A DNA stretch of 64,000 nt. Origin: Paenibacillus sp. MMS18-CY102. GTDB lineage: Bacteria; Bacillota; Bacilli; Paenibacillales; Paenibacillaceae. Below the pieces are notes generated by a model, which ran no database searches, had not been told where the DNA came from, and worked only from the letters and a program-made list of their open reading frames with translations. The position numbers were made by a program, and so were the translations under genes. The stretch lies in NCBI RefSeq assembly GCF_009789195.1, contig NZ_WSTC01000012.1, forward strand, positions 94,170-158,169. Direction: 5' to 3'. Positions 25,182 through 34,917 of the stretch are shown piece after piece; the stretch's first letter is position 1; each line of letters opens with the position of its first letter.

Positions 25182-28100
25182 GACGGCACCTCGATTCCGG
25201 ACAGCTGCTTCAGCAGGTCAAGATAGGATTGGATCAGCCATTCCGGCGTTCCCGCCTGGAACCTTCCCTTCCGATGAAGCAGCGTCAAGCCGAAGCCTTC
25301 TTCCTCTCCCAAATTCCCATCCTCAACACATAACATCAGATCATACAAACCGATTAGCCCGCTGCGCTCACTATCCGTCAAATCCCCTGATTGGCAAAGG
25401 AACGGCAGCGCCTCGAACCGGCCACGCTCTGGGAGGAACCGGTCAACCTGCTCTAGCGGAATTACGCTTGCTGCAGCATCCTGTGATTCCGCTTTCCGGC
25501 GGCATGTGCTGACATGTGCGAACAAGCCAGTAAAATCTTGCAGCGCATCAAGATCAAACCGGATTTCTGCAGCCCCGTGCCCTGAGTGCACAGCTACATG
25601 GAAGACAGCCGATCTCTGGCCTGAGGCCTCCGCGAACAAATAGCCCCACATTGCAGCCAGTATGTCGTAACGTTCTAACGAGTGCTCCGCTGCCAAACGA
25701 TTCAGGGCAGCCCCGATTGCAGGCTCAACTTGCAGCCGTACCGGATCGGCAGTGCCGACGGTCCCTTCTGCCGAATGCCACTCGAAGCAATCCTCAGGAA
25801 GTGGCTGATAGCCCGTTATCGCATACGCTTCACGGCGATTCCGCTGGGCATCCAGCCACGCAGCCTGCTTTGCGGCAGTCGGCAGCGAGAATAGGTCCGT
25901 AACTGTGATTCCAGCCGAGAACGCCCGTTCCAGCTTCGATTGCAGCGTCATAAGCAGCAAGGAATTTCCGCCGATATCAAAGAAGTGATCATTTGGCCCA
26001 ATCTCGGAAAGCTTCAGCACGTCGCACCAGACGGCGATGACCGCTTTCTCCGTCTCGCTTTGTGCCTCGATGCCGATACGTCCAGAAGCCAGCCGATCAG
26101 TGCATCGAAGCAAGGCTTGTTTGTCGGCCTTGTCGTTGCCGGTACGGGGAATAGACTCGATTCGATAATACACGGAAGGGAACATGTGGGCTGGAAGCCG
26201 TTCTCCGAGATGCTCCCTCAGCTCATGCGCCGTCGTCTCCTTGTCCGTCGCCACATAAGCAGAGATCTGCTTCTCCCCTGCCGCGTCGTCCGTTGCCATA
26301 ACGAACGCCTCGGTAACAGAAGCGTGCTCCTGCAGCGCCAGCTCGATCTCGCGGAGATCGATCCGGTAGCCGCGAATTTTAACTTGCTCGTCGTTGCGCC
26401 CCTCGAATCGAATAGTCCCGTCTTCCTGCCAGGCGCCAACGTCCCCAGTCCGGTACATCGTCTCGCCGGAACGGTAAGGGTCCGGCACGAATTTGCTGCC
26501 CGTCAGCGCTGGGTTGTGCAAGTACCCTCTCGCTACCCCGTTGCCCGAGATGCAAATCTCGCCCGGAACGCCGATTGGCTGCAACTTCCCGCGTTGATCC
26601 GCGATATAGACGTTGTAGCCATCGATTGGCGATCCGATCGGAATATTTTTCTCGATCTCCGGATCGCATCGCCAATAGGTTGCACACACAGTCCCTTCCG
26701 TTGGCCCGTACGTGTTGTACACGCGAGCCTGGCTGGCCAAACGGTCGTAATGTGCCGCCTTCAGCACATCTCCGCCGCTGAGATACGTATGCACGCCCGG
26801 AACGCCGCCCCGCTTGTTCAATTCGCTGAGCAACAGCGGCTGAATCGTAACGACCGTCACGCCGCTCTCTTGAATCAGCACGATGAGCCGATCAGGATCA
26901 AGCACATCTTCCCGCTTCGCGATGACGATCGTAGAACCGCTTAGCAGCGCCGGATAAACCTCTTCGACAAAATGGTCAAAGGAGCATGAAGCCTGCTGCA
27001 GAACGACGTCATTGGTGCTTAGCTGGAATTCCTGCTGGAAAGCATGAACGTAAGCAAGCAGTTGGCGATGCTCCGTCATAACCCCTTTTGGCGCGCCTGT
27101 CGAGCCCGACGTGTAAGTAACATAAGCGATCTGGCTCGCCTCAATCTCATGCAAGGGAGCATCCACGCCATCGTCCTCGCCGGACGTTGCCGACTCCGCA
27201 TCGCTAATTGGGATAGCCCGTCCCAAGAAGGATGGCGGAACCTCGATGCCGTCACCGATCAGCAACAACTCTGCCGCGCTGTCCTGTAACATGTAAGCGA
27301 TTCTGGCAGGCGCATAAGCCGTATCAATTGGAATATATCCGCAACCCGATTTCAAAATAGCCAGCATCGCAACGATCCATTGGTCCGAACGTTCCGCAAG
27401 CAGGGCAACCAACCTGTCGCCGCTCTTGAGCGGCTCACGCCGGAGCCTGCGGGCAAGCTTATCAGCCCGGCTGTCAAGCTCGCCATACGTAAAGCTCTGC
27501 CCGCCGCTAATAACAGCGACATGCGAAGGATTTGCGCGAGCTTGATCCTCGAAGACGCGATGCACCAATGCCTCGCTCGGCTTTCCAATCGGGGCGTTGA
27601 ACACATTTAAGATGCTCTCCCGTTCTTCAGGCGTTACCAAATCAAGTTCACTGACGTGCTGCAGCGGCTGGCGGACAACTTGGTCCAGCAAATGCAAGTA
27701 ATGGCCTGCCATGCGCTTAATTTCGCCAGCGGATAAGCTCGCCGCATCGTAATCGAATTCAACCATCCATTCACCGGATGTGCGAATGCCCAGCGTAAGC
27801 TTGTAATGGGTCGATTCGCTCATCTGATAGCCGGTAGCTGCGAGATTGCCGCCCTGCATCGCCAATGCGTCGAGCGGATAGTTGTCGAGCACGACAACCG
27901 TCTCAAACAGCTCATTGGCTCCGCCCGCGTTGCCCCAGCTGGCAATATCCGTAATCGACGCACTCTCATGTGGCTCCCTGCGGCGAAGCGCCGCATCAAC
28001 CGAGCGGATAAGCTGCTCCGTTGCCGCATCTTCGTCCACAGTGACACGAACAGGCACCGTATTAATGAATAGCCCGATCATCTCTTCCACGTTGTCGAGA

Positions 28101-28975
28101 TCCGGTGTTCGTCCAGAGACCGTCGTTCCAAAGACAACATCGCGCGCTCCTCCATACTTATGGAGGAGCAATGCCCAGACGGCGTACAGCACCGTCGCGG
28201 CGGTCACGCCTAGCTGCTTTGCATAATCAGCCAACAACAAAGTGGTCTCAGGCGAGAAAGGAGCCGCAAAGGCGCCCGGCACTTTGCGCCGTGAGGCATC
28301 CGCGCTCGCTTCGGATCGAAATGGCAGCATGGCCCGATCCCCAAACCCGGCTAACTCGCCCGTCCAATAGGCACGGTTAGCTTCGTTGTTTGCACGCTGC
28401 TGCCATGCCACGAACTCCCGAAAACGTGTCTTTTGGGCAAACTGCGGTTCTGTTCCTGCCAGGCAAGCGTCGTAGGCCTGCATAAACTCTTTGAGCAATA
28501 TCCCATTGCTCCAGCCATCGAACAGGATATGATGCCAGCTAACGGCCATCTCGAAATTGCGATCATCTAACACGCATATAAGCACGCGCAATGGCTCCAT
28601 CGCCAGGTCAGCTGGCTTGCGCCGCTCATCGTCGATCGCCTGTGCGACAAGCCGTTCGCTCTCCTCTGACGTTAACGCAGAGCAATCCCGCTCCTCGACC
28701 TTGATGTTCGGCTCGCGCAGCACGATTTGAACGGGGTGCTCCAGCTTCTCCCAACGGAACACCGTCCGCAACATCTCGTTGGCCATGGCTACATGCCGCC
28801 AGGCAGCGCGCATCGCATCCATGCGCAGTTCTCCAGTAAACCGAATGCCGAGCTGTTGCACATAGCTGTCTTCGTCCCTGCCACTGCGGTAGTGATACAA
28901 CAGCCCCGCCTGAGTGGGCGTCAATGCCGTAATGTCCTCGATGCTCGCACGGTCCAGCTTGGCCGCGTCACTCAT
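25178..28975 (-). CDS. NRPS module C-A-T with a truncated C-like C-terminal domain
   Basis: This 1265-residue nonribosomal peptide synthetase has a condensation domain (HHILFDG near 148-154, intact), an adenylation domain (TSGSTGAPKG near 672, YGPTEG near 806, RTGD near 892, invariant Lys near 949) and a carrier domain (Ser near 1005 in DIGGNS). By alignment to GrsA the binding-pocket residues read D-H-E-T-L-G-T-V-C-K, which I cannot assign to a known amino acid. Residues 1070-1265 resemble the C-terminal half of a condensation domain but lack HHxxxDG. The ATG at 28975 follows GGAGG by eight bases. The module extends the acyl-Asn chain before the PKS. It is not a cyclisation domain. Confidence 0.9.
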   Translation of the reverse strand: MSDAAKLDRASIEDITALTPTQAGLLYHYRSGRDEDSYVQQLGIRFTGELRMDAMRAAWRHVAMANEMLRTVFRWEKLEHPVQIVLREPNIKVEERDCSALTSEESERLVAQAIDDERRKPADLAMEPLRVLICVLDDRNFEMAVSWHHILFDGWSNGILLKEFMQAYDACLAGTEPQFAQKTRFREFVAWQQRANNEANRAYWTGELAGFGDRAMLPFRSEASADASRRKVPGAFAAPFSPETTLLLADYAKQLGVTAATVLYAVWALLLHKYGGARDVVFGTTVSGRTPDLDNVEEMIGLFINTVPVRVTVDEDAATEQLIRSVDAALRRREPHESASITDIASWGNAGGANELFETVVVLDNYPLDALAMQGGNLAATGYQMSESTHYKLTLGIRTSGEWMVEFDYDAASLSAGEIKRMAGHYLHLLDQVVRQPLQHVSELDLVTPEERESILNVFNAPIGKPSEALVHRVFEDQARANPSHVAVISGGQSFTYGELDSRADKLARRLRREPLKSGDRLVALLAERSDQWIVAMLAILKSGCGYIPIDTAYAPARIAYMLQDSAAELLLIGDGIEVPPSFLGRAIPISDAESATSGEDDGVDAPLHEIEASQIAYVTYTSGSTGAPKGVMTEHRQLLAYVHAFQQEFQLSTNDVVLQQASCSFDHFVEEVYPALLSGSTIVIAKREDVLDPDRLIVLIQESGVTVVTIQPLLLSELNKRGGVPGVHTYLSGGDVLKAAHYDRLASQARVYNTYGPTEGTVCATYWRCDPEIEKNIPIGSPIDGYNVYIADQRGKLQPIGVPGEICISGNGVARGYLHNPALTGSKFVPDPYRSGETMYRTGDVGAWQEDGTIRFEGRNDEQVKIRGYRIDLREIELALQEHASVTEAFVMATDDAAGEKQISAYVATDKETTAHELREHLGERLPAHMFPSVYYRIESIPRTGNDKADKQALLRCTDRLASGRIGIEAQSETEKAVIAVWCDVLKLSEIGPNDHFFDIGGNSLLLMTLQSKLERAFSAGITVTDLFSLPTAAKQAAWLDAQRNRREAYAITGYQPLPEDCFEWHSAEGTVGTADPVRLQVEPAIGAALNRLAAEHSLERYDILAAMWGYLFAEASGQRSAVFHVAVHSGHGAAEIRFDLDALQDFTGLFAHVSTCRRKAESQDAAASVIPLEQVDRFLPERGRFEALPFLCQSGDLTDSERSGLIGLYDLMLCVEDGNLGEEEGFGLTLLHRKGRFQAGTPEWLIQSYLDLLKQLSGIEVPS

Positions 28976-29001
28976 CAAAAATTCCTCCTTCTTGGTTACG
29001 G

Positions 29002-32000
29002 TTACCCCGCCACATTCGTCGTTCGCGGCAATCGGTTCCCCTCTTCGATGCCAACGACCTGGCCTAGCTCAAGCTTGACAATCTTGTCTGCCAAATCGAA
29101 ATAACGGTCGTCATGTGTAATTGCGATCACGCACTTGCCTCGTTCTTTCAGCTCAGGCAGCAGTGACTCGTAGAAAAATTGCCGGAATTCAGGGTCTTGG
29201 TCAGCTGCCCATTCGTCGAACAGGTAGATAGGGCGGTCTTCCAAGTAGCTAATTAGTAATGCAAGCCGCTTGCGTTGGCCGGTTGATAAAGCGAGCGTAT
29301 CCATAGTTCCTTCGCCAATTTGCACCTTGCCATGCAGGCGGAGCTGCGTCATGTGCCGGTCAATCTCATCGCCCTTGTCTGCCGCATTAATGCCGTACAG
29401 CTTCTCAAACAGATGGTAATCGCTGAATATTGCGGAAAATTGCCCACCGAGCCATTCTGGCTCCTGCGCCATTCCATTCACTCTTATCTCTCCGCCGTCC
29501 GCCGTATATAATCCCGTTGTAAGCCGCGCCAGCGTTGATTTGCCGCTGCCGTTGCCGCCTGTGATGAACGTGACTTCACCCGCACGGAATGCCAGGTTAA
29601 TCGGCCCAACCTCGAACGACGCTCCTTCTCCCCGAGATGGATGCCTGTATACGACACGATCCAGCTCCAGTGAACGGAATGGCACGCCTTCCGGCAACGG
29701 TATAGCAGCCTCAGGCGACTCCGAACCAGCTTGCCCTTCCGACAACTCCGCCGCAAGTGCGTTAATTCGGCCCCAGCTAATTCGAACTCTGATCAGATTC
29801 GGAATCGAGCCGAGAATGGCATGAATGGGTCCCGTCATATACAACAGGACGAAAACATAGGTTTGAATCGATGCTGCCTTCATCGCAGGGAATAAGACAG
29901 GGAATAGAAACGCAACAACGCCAACGACAAACGAAAAGAGCAGTTCTCCAATGACGTTCACATTCGCGAACTTCATGTCACCCCGAATGCGCTTGTCGCG
30001 ATAAGTTTTCGAGCTCGCGATCATATCCGACTGAAAATCTTCCCGTCTTCCTTCGTTAAGCGCGAGTTCTTTAAATCCAGTAGTCATGTGATGAATGAAG
30101 CCAAAGAACACATTCTGGATATCGCGCGTCTGCTCCCAGATTCGCTGGGCTTGGCGCCCGAACAAGAAATGAAGGCCCGCAGCGGTAACAATAACAAAGA
30201 GAGAAACAAGCAGGCCATAGCCGCTAATCGTACCCATATAGACGAAACAGCAGATCAACGTCACGAGGCTTGTAGCTCCGGATACGACGATGTTGGAAAA
30301 CTCGCTAATTGCCTCCGTATCGTTATTAAGTGCAGCCTGAATCTTCCCTTGTTCCATCCGCTCTAGCCGGCGGAATGGCGCCTTCAAAACCAACTGGGTC
30401 AGTTGGACCCTTTTTCCATAGACCATTTCGTTCGCAATTCGAATCAAGCGCGTACGCACTAACTTCTGGCCAACGACATACAAGAAAATGCCGGCGATGA
30501 GGTAAAGCAGCAGGCCGCTTGGAAACTTCTCGTCTTCTACGTGCCCAAGGGCAGCGTTGACAATAAAGATGATGAGGGCATTGCCAAGGCCGCTGGCTAC
30601 GCTCAATACGATCAATGGAAGCATCGCTTTTTCACCTGGCTTCGGAGCCAATGCGGTCAGGGCATAGTAGACGCCGAAGAGCGCGGCTGCTATAAAGACC
30701 GTCCAAGCAGCAAGTGGTATCGTGAATGGCGCCCAAACGGAAGCGAACTCCCAATTCAATCCACCAAACAATGAGTCCGGAATCTCGTACAAGCAGTATC
30801 CGAATCCAGCGATTCCTGCTGCCAGCGCCACACAGACACCCGCTACCCTTGCAGTTCCTCCACTAAACTTGCGCTGACGCCTCGCCAATTGCACAATCGC
30901 GGTTATAAGCTGCCACATCGTTAAGATGATGACTGGCGCTGAGACGAACAGGGCCGCGGATGCGGTAGCGTCCAGCCCTTTCCACATATCTTTAAGTGGA
31001 TCTGGCATCTTCTTGTCCATGATCATGCTCATGATGCCTTGGCCCATAGTCATCGTTCGAATGTCGCTTTCATTGGCTAATATCGCTACGCCAATGCCAT
31101 CTGTCGGCCGAATGATGAGGAAGGAGGAAAAGTTCGGGTTATTGCCTTCATGCGCCAGCTCGCCCGTTCCTTTATAGTACAAGCCCCATCCGGCCGCATA
31201 AGATGATCCATCCGGGTTCGGAGGAACCGTCTTATCCGGCTCGTGCGACTTTTTGATGATCTCTGGATCAAGCCCGAGACCTGAGACGGCGCCAATTTGA
31301 ATTTTCAGCCACTTCTCCATCTCCGCAGCGCTCGATATCACATAGCCCGCTGCTGTATTGCCGCGAAATGCGGGAGCGTCATAAGCCCATGTGCGAAGCA
31401 AGCCTGGCCTGTACCCTTGCGCCATCTCAGCTCCTTCTGGCGCTTTGTACATATATGTGCCAGTCAAGTCAAGCGGGTCCAATATCTGCTCACGCATGTA
31501 CCGTTCGAACGGTACGCCCGAAATTTGCTGGACGACGAGCGCAAGCACATCATAATTGATCGTGGCGTAGTCGTATTTCTCTCCCGGTTCGCGTTCCAGC
31601 TCCATCCCATCTAACGTACGAACCGTGCGCTCCAGTGCGCCTTCGTCGTCCGCTTGAGGGATGATACCGATCGTTCGAAACGGGATCCCGCTCGTATGAT
31701 GAAGCAACTGGCGAAGCGTAACTTCCGTTTCCTTGCCTTTGAACGTAAAGTTAAGCCACGGCACATAATGGCTGACCGGTGCATCCAGATCCAGCCTGCC
31801 TTCCGTTTCGAGGCGGAATACCGCAAGTGCTGTATACGCCTTGCTTGTCGAACCGATCTCGAACAGCGTCTGCTTCGTTACGGGTTTCTTCTCTTCCCGG
31901 TTCGCCCACCCGTACCCTTGGCTCAGTACGGTTTTGTCCCCTTCTACAATGACGACAGCGAGGCCGGGAATATCAGCTTTCTTCTTCTCGCTGCGTATAT

Positions 32001-32130
32001 AAGCATCAATCTCGTCTAAGCGCTCGCTTACTGGAGCATGAGGGTCAGCAGCTACGTGCCCCGACAGCATAACGAAGATTACAACTAGCGTGAGCAGCGG
32101 TGCCAATAGCCTTCTAAATCTAAGCATCAT
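29002..32130 (-). CDS. ZmaM-like prodrug peptidase fused to ABC exporter
   Basis: The 1042 residues join two machines. Residues 1-28 are a signal peptide. Residues 30-370 are a serine beta-lactamase-like (S12) domain with SxxK at Ser94-Lys97 (GSTSKAY), a tyrosine motif at Tyr188 (YATINY) and HEG near 328. About three hydrophobic helices follow (392-412, 428-448, 468-490). Residues 505-1042 are an ABC half-transporter of the cyclic-peptide-export type, with Walker A GGNGSGKST at 858, signature LSTGQ at 948 and Walker B IYLFDE near 968. Zwittermicin ZmaM has this layout and, like ClbP and XcnG, cuts acyl-D-Asn from a prodrug during export. With a C-A(Asn)-T-E NRPS in the same operon, the same role is strongly suggested. 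The start overlaps the glycosyltransferase stop. Confidence 0.88.
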   Translation of the reverse strand: MMLRFRRLLAPLLTLVVIFVMLSGHVAADPHAPVSERLDEIDAYIRSEKKKADIPGLAVVIVEGDKTVLSQGYGWANREEKKPVTKQTLFEIGSTSKAYTALAVFRLETEGRLDLDAPVSHYVPWLNFTFKGKETEVTLRQLLHHTSGIPFRTIGIIPQADDEGALERTVRTLDGMELEREPGEKYDYATINYDVLALVVQQISGVPFERYMREQILDPLDLTGTYMYKAPEGAEMAQGYRPGLLRTWAYDAPAFRGNTAAGYVISSAAEMEKWLKIQIGAVSGLGLDPEIIKKSHEPDKTVPPNPDGSSYAAGWGLYYKGTGELAHEGNNPNFSSFLIIRPTDGIGVAILANESDIRTMTMGQGIMSMIMDKKMPDPLKDMWKGLDATASAALFVSAPVIILTMWQLITAIVQLARRQRKFSGGTARVAGVCVALAAGIAGFGYCLYEIPDSLFGGLNWEFASVWAPFTIPLAAWTVFIAAALFGVYYALTALAPKPGEKAMLPLIVLSVASGLGNALIIFIVNAALGHVEDEKFPSGLLLYLIAGIFLYVVGQKLVRTRLIRIANEMVYGKRVQLTQLVLKAPFRRLERMEQGKIQAALNNDTEAISEFSNIVVSGATSLVTLICCFVYMGTISGYGLLVSLFVIVTAAGLHFLFGRQAQRIWEQTRDIQNVFFGFIHHMTTGFKELALNEGRREDFQSDMIASSKTYRDKRIRGDMKFANVNVIGELLFSFVVGVVAFLFPVLFPAMKAASIQTYVFVLLYMTGPIHAILGSIPNLIRVRISWGRINALAAELSEGQAGSESPEAAIPLPEGVPFRSLELDRVVYRHPSRGEGASFEVGPINLAFRAGEVTFITGGNGSGKSTLARLTTGLYTADGGEIRVNGMAQEPEWLGGQFSAIFSDYHLFEKLYGINAADKGDEIDRHMTQLRLHGKVQIGEGTMDTLALSTGQRKRLALLISYLEDRPIYLFDEWAADQDPEFRQFFYESLLPELKERGKCVIAITHDDRYFDLADKIVKLELGQVVGIEEGNRLPRTTNVAG

Positions 32131-33380
32131 GGCTGCATCACCTTTCCGCGCTCCTGTGCAACATGAGCAAGAATCGCATCCACTGCCCGAGGCGGTCCGC
32201 CTGCCTCATTGAGCGACTGGTGAATGCGTCCGCAAGCTTCGCGATAGGCTGGCTCCGTGCGGACGCGACGGACTGCATCCGCCACATCGGCTGGCTGCCA
32301 GTCTTCGCCTTGCAGGAAGATGCCGGTCCCTGCCTTTTCTACCGCGATTGCACCCATGAATTGGTCGAAGCTCTGAGGCACGACGACCATTGGCACTTCC
32401 GAGCACAGGCTTTCGTGAATGCTGTTCGCGCCGCCGTGGGTAATAAATGCGGCTGCTCGGCTTAGCAGTGCCAACTGCGGCATATGGGAACGAACGATCA
32501 CGTTATCCGGCAATTGCCCAAGCCGCTCTGCCGGCACTTCATGGCCAATCGACATAGCAACCTGCACTTCTTGGCCGGCGAAAGCTTCTATACACCTCTT
32601 GTAGATATGCTCCGCATCATTAAAAATAGTGCCTAACGCGACATAGACCAGCGGACGGCCGTCCAGCCATTCAAATGGAAAACCGTCAGGCTCTGTACGC
32701 GGCTCGACGGCGTATCCCGTGAACACATAGCTGTCATCGAAAACTTGCCCGTACAGCTGAAATTCGCGAGATGTTGGCGCGAGATTCAGTTTTTCTTTGC
32801 CGCAGAAAATATCGTTGATTATGCTCGACGTATGAATCCCATACTTAAGCGCGATGATCTTGGATAGCTTGGCTTCCAACTTGCGATAGACGTCAGTCCG
32901 CCCTTTGTTCTTGGCATAGACGGGATCGTTCCCCGCCCGCAGCACATATTCCATAAAAAATTCGGGATCGACATCTGCCATCTCATCGATATAAGCAAAA
33001 TTCGCAAATACCGAGATGCCCGGCACGCCAAGCTGGCGAGCCATTTCTTTGCCCCAATAACAGAACGCGTCATGCACAATATAGTCAGGTCCCCATGCCC
33101 GCGCATCTTCCAGCTCAGCTTCGACAATCTTCTGGCTATTGCCCAGAATAAAGTCAGCTGTCACGAGGAACGTCTCGATTCCCCCTGCGTCGTGCGTACT
33201 GAAGCCCAGCGGCTCCTTGTAAGCGACGAACGTAGCGCCTGTCGCTTCAATTCGAGCCCGGAACGGTTCACCCGAATAGTACAGGATCTCTTCGCCCCGA
33301 TCAGCCAGCTCACGTATGAGCCCCAGTGTCGGATTGACGTGCCCATGCAGGTCCACGCCAAAATAAATGCCTCTCGTCAT
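32127..33380 (-). CDS. Macrolide-type glycosyltransferase (GT1, YjiC/MGT-like)
   Basis: This is a cytoplasmic UDP-sugar-dependent glycosyltransferase of the GT-B fold. The 417 residues begin with DLHGHVNPTLGLIRELADRG, carrying the family HxNP-type acceptor motif. The C-terminal nucleotide-sugar signature is FITHGGANSIHESL with MVVVPQSFDQ. Members glycosylate macrolides, flavonoids and other small molecules. In the operon it stands between the oxidase and the peptidase-exporter. It may decorate the product or inactivate it inside the producer as a second self-protection step, as macrolide producers do. Which of these applies is not visible. Confidence 0.88.
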   Translation of the reverse strand: MTRGIYFGVDLHGHVNPTLGLIRELADRGEEILYYSGEPFRARIEATGATFVAYKEPLGFSTHDAGGIETFLVTADFILGNSQKIVEAELEDARAWGPDYIVHDAFCYWGKEMARQLGVPGISVFANFAYIDEMADVDPEFFMEYVLRAGNDPVYAKNKGRTDVYRKLEAKLSKIIALKYGIHTSSIINDIFCGKEKLNLAPTSREFQLYGQVFDDSYVFTGYAVEPRTEPDGFPFEWLDGRPLVYVALGTIFNDAEHIYKRCIEAFAGQEVQVAMSIGHEVPAERLGQLPDNVIVRSHMPQLALLSRAAAFITHGGANSIHESLCSEVPMVVVPQSFDQFMGAIAVEKAGTGIFLQGEDWQPADVADAVRRVRTEPAYREACGRIHQSLNEAGGPPRAVDAILAHVAQERGKVMQP

Positions 33381-33389
33381 GACTTCCTC

Positions 33390-34865
33390 CTACGATTGTG
33401 GCCTGTTCATCACATAACGGTCATTCTTGCGGACATCATCGGCATTCGGGGCATTCCGTCCCCAAGCGCCGGCATAAACGATCTGATGGTCGTCGGACAG
33501 CTGCGCCAAGTCTCGCAGTTCATCGTCGTAAAAGCCCCCGATTATTGAAAAGCCAAGCCCCATCTCTTCTGTTTTCAAGTGGATGAACTGGCCCAATGCC
33601 CCTCCATCGATGGAGCATTGCTGATACTTCGAAAACTCTTCATCCGGAATTTGCGACATATCGACTGTGAAGACGAATAAGACCGAACAGTCGCGAATAA
33701 AGGTTTGGCCGAGGCAAATTCCGGCAGAGTCATTCCGGTAATTGCCTTCCTTCAGGCATTGAAGCCTGCCTTCTTCATAGCGGTAAACGCCTGGTGACAA
33801 GCCTTCTACGCCATGAATTACCAAGTGGAATGTGAAAAGAATGCCGAGGCTGTCGATAAACGCCAGCATCGTGTCCAGTTCCTCCGCACGCAGCTCGCAG
33901 CATTGAAACGCGGCGCTTGAGCGCCGCTCGATAATGAGCGGAAGCAATCGGTCATAATCCGTCCATTCCTCTGGCAGTGACAAACGCGTCAGCCAGCCTT
34001 CCGAGTGTTCTGGAACCGTTGCGTTCACCCTCCGCTGAAAATCCATAATTGGCGTCCAATTAAACAATTGGGAATCAGCATCGTCCTGCGATTCGCATCG
34101 CTGGGCCAGCTGTAACCGCTGGGGGGAGGCAGACGATATTGGCGCTTTGCCATGATCTGAAGCAGGTTCTGTGCAAGCTGTGACCAATGCGATTGGCACT
34201 TCGTAAGCATCCAATTTCAGCAGCGTGGCGAGTTCCTCGGAGCGGAGCTGCGTGTATGCGGAGAACCGCCATCCCAGGGCCCTAAGCACCAGTTGAAGAT
34301 TCGCTGCGACATGGCCGGCGTCGACCATGCCGAACCGGTAGCCCTTATGTGCATATTTCCAGCACGTCCTCCATGGGACGATTGATAAAATGAAACATAC
34401 GTCTGCGTCCCGTTCAGCAGCAGGCAGCGTTTCGCTAAGCAGGTCCGCCGCCTTCGCATCCCCTATCCCGTAGAGAGACGCATGCAGTGCGTTGTAATGA
34501 TAGAGGCCAGGCTGAATGCCTTCCAGCCGGCGGACTGACACATATACCTCCACCGGATAGCGGCCCCCAGCTGACGGGAACGACCACAACAGCTCCGATT
34601 CATGCCCATGAAACTTGACGGAGGTGACGCCAAATGCTGGCAGCAACAGCCGTTTTAGCCACTCCACACCGGTTAGGGAACCTGGTGGAGGCGGGGCTTT
34701 TTCCCCTTTATAAATCGACGTTTTCAATCTCACGCGTGGTCCATTGTAGGATTTGAAGCGTTCTGGCCTGGGGCTTGTGTCGAATCGATTGCCCACGTAT
34801 TCCCTTCCCCTGGTGTATTGAAAGATGGAAAGGTGTTCCACCGTTGTCGTCGTCGGATTGCTCAT
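33390..34865 (-). CDS. SagB-type flavin oxidase (nitroreductase fold, duplicated)
   Basis: This is an FMN-dependent oxidoreductase of the SagB/ThcOx group, which oxidises thiazolines and oxazolines to azoles. The protein of about 491 residues holds two nitroreductase-like halves: the first with SFPSAGGRYPVEVYVSV and PGLYHYN, the second with RRSSAAF, GVYRYEEGRL, DGGALGQFIHL and GLGFSIIGGFYDDE. Start choice is uncertain between GTG 34877 and ATG 34865; I prefer the ATG with GTGGGA before it. It sits between the two NRPS-related blocks. No heterocyclisation domain is present, so it may instead dehydrogenate another bond in the peptide or polyketide. Confidence 0.82.
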   Translation of the reverse strand: MSNPTTTTVEHLSIFQYTRGREYVGNRFDTSPRPERFKSYNGPRVRLKTSIYKGEKAPPPPGSLTGVEWLKRLLLPAFGVTSVKFHGHESELLWSFPSAGGRYPVEVYVSVRRLEGIQPGLYHYNALHASLYGIGDAKAADLLSETLPAAERDADVCFILSIVPWRTCWKYAHKGYRFGMVDAGHVAANLQLVLRALGWRFSAYTQLRSEELATLLKLDAYEVPIALVTACTEPASDHGKAPISSASPQRLQLAQRCESQDDADSQLFNWTPIMDFQRRVNATVPEHSEGWLTRLSLPEEWTDYDRLLPLIIERRSSAAFQCCELRAEELDTMLAFIDSLGILFTFHLVIHGVEGLSPGVYRYEEGRLQCLKEGNYRNDSAGICLGQTFIRDCSVLFVFTVDMSQIPDEEFSKYQQCSIDGGALGQFIHLKTEEMGLGFSIIGGFYDDELRDLAQLSDDHQIVYAGAWGRNAPNADDVRKNDRYVMNRPQS

Positions 34866-34917
34866 CTTCGATCCCACGCTTTCGGTTTATTTGGGTTTTC
34901 GTCCAACTGCTGCTTCC

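Noticed and set aside
33390..34865. Idea that the NRPS product contains thiazoles
   Set aside because: Neither condensation domain has the cyclisation motif, and no Cys code is evident, so the SagB-type gene alone does not support it.
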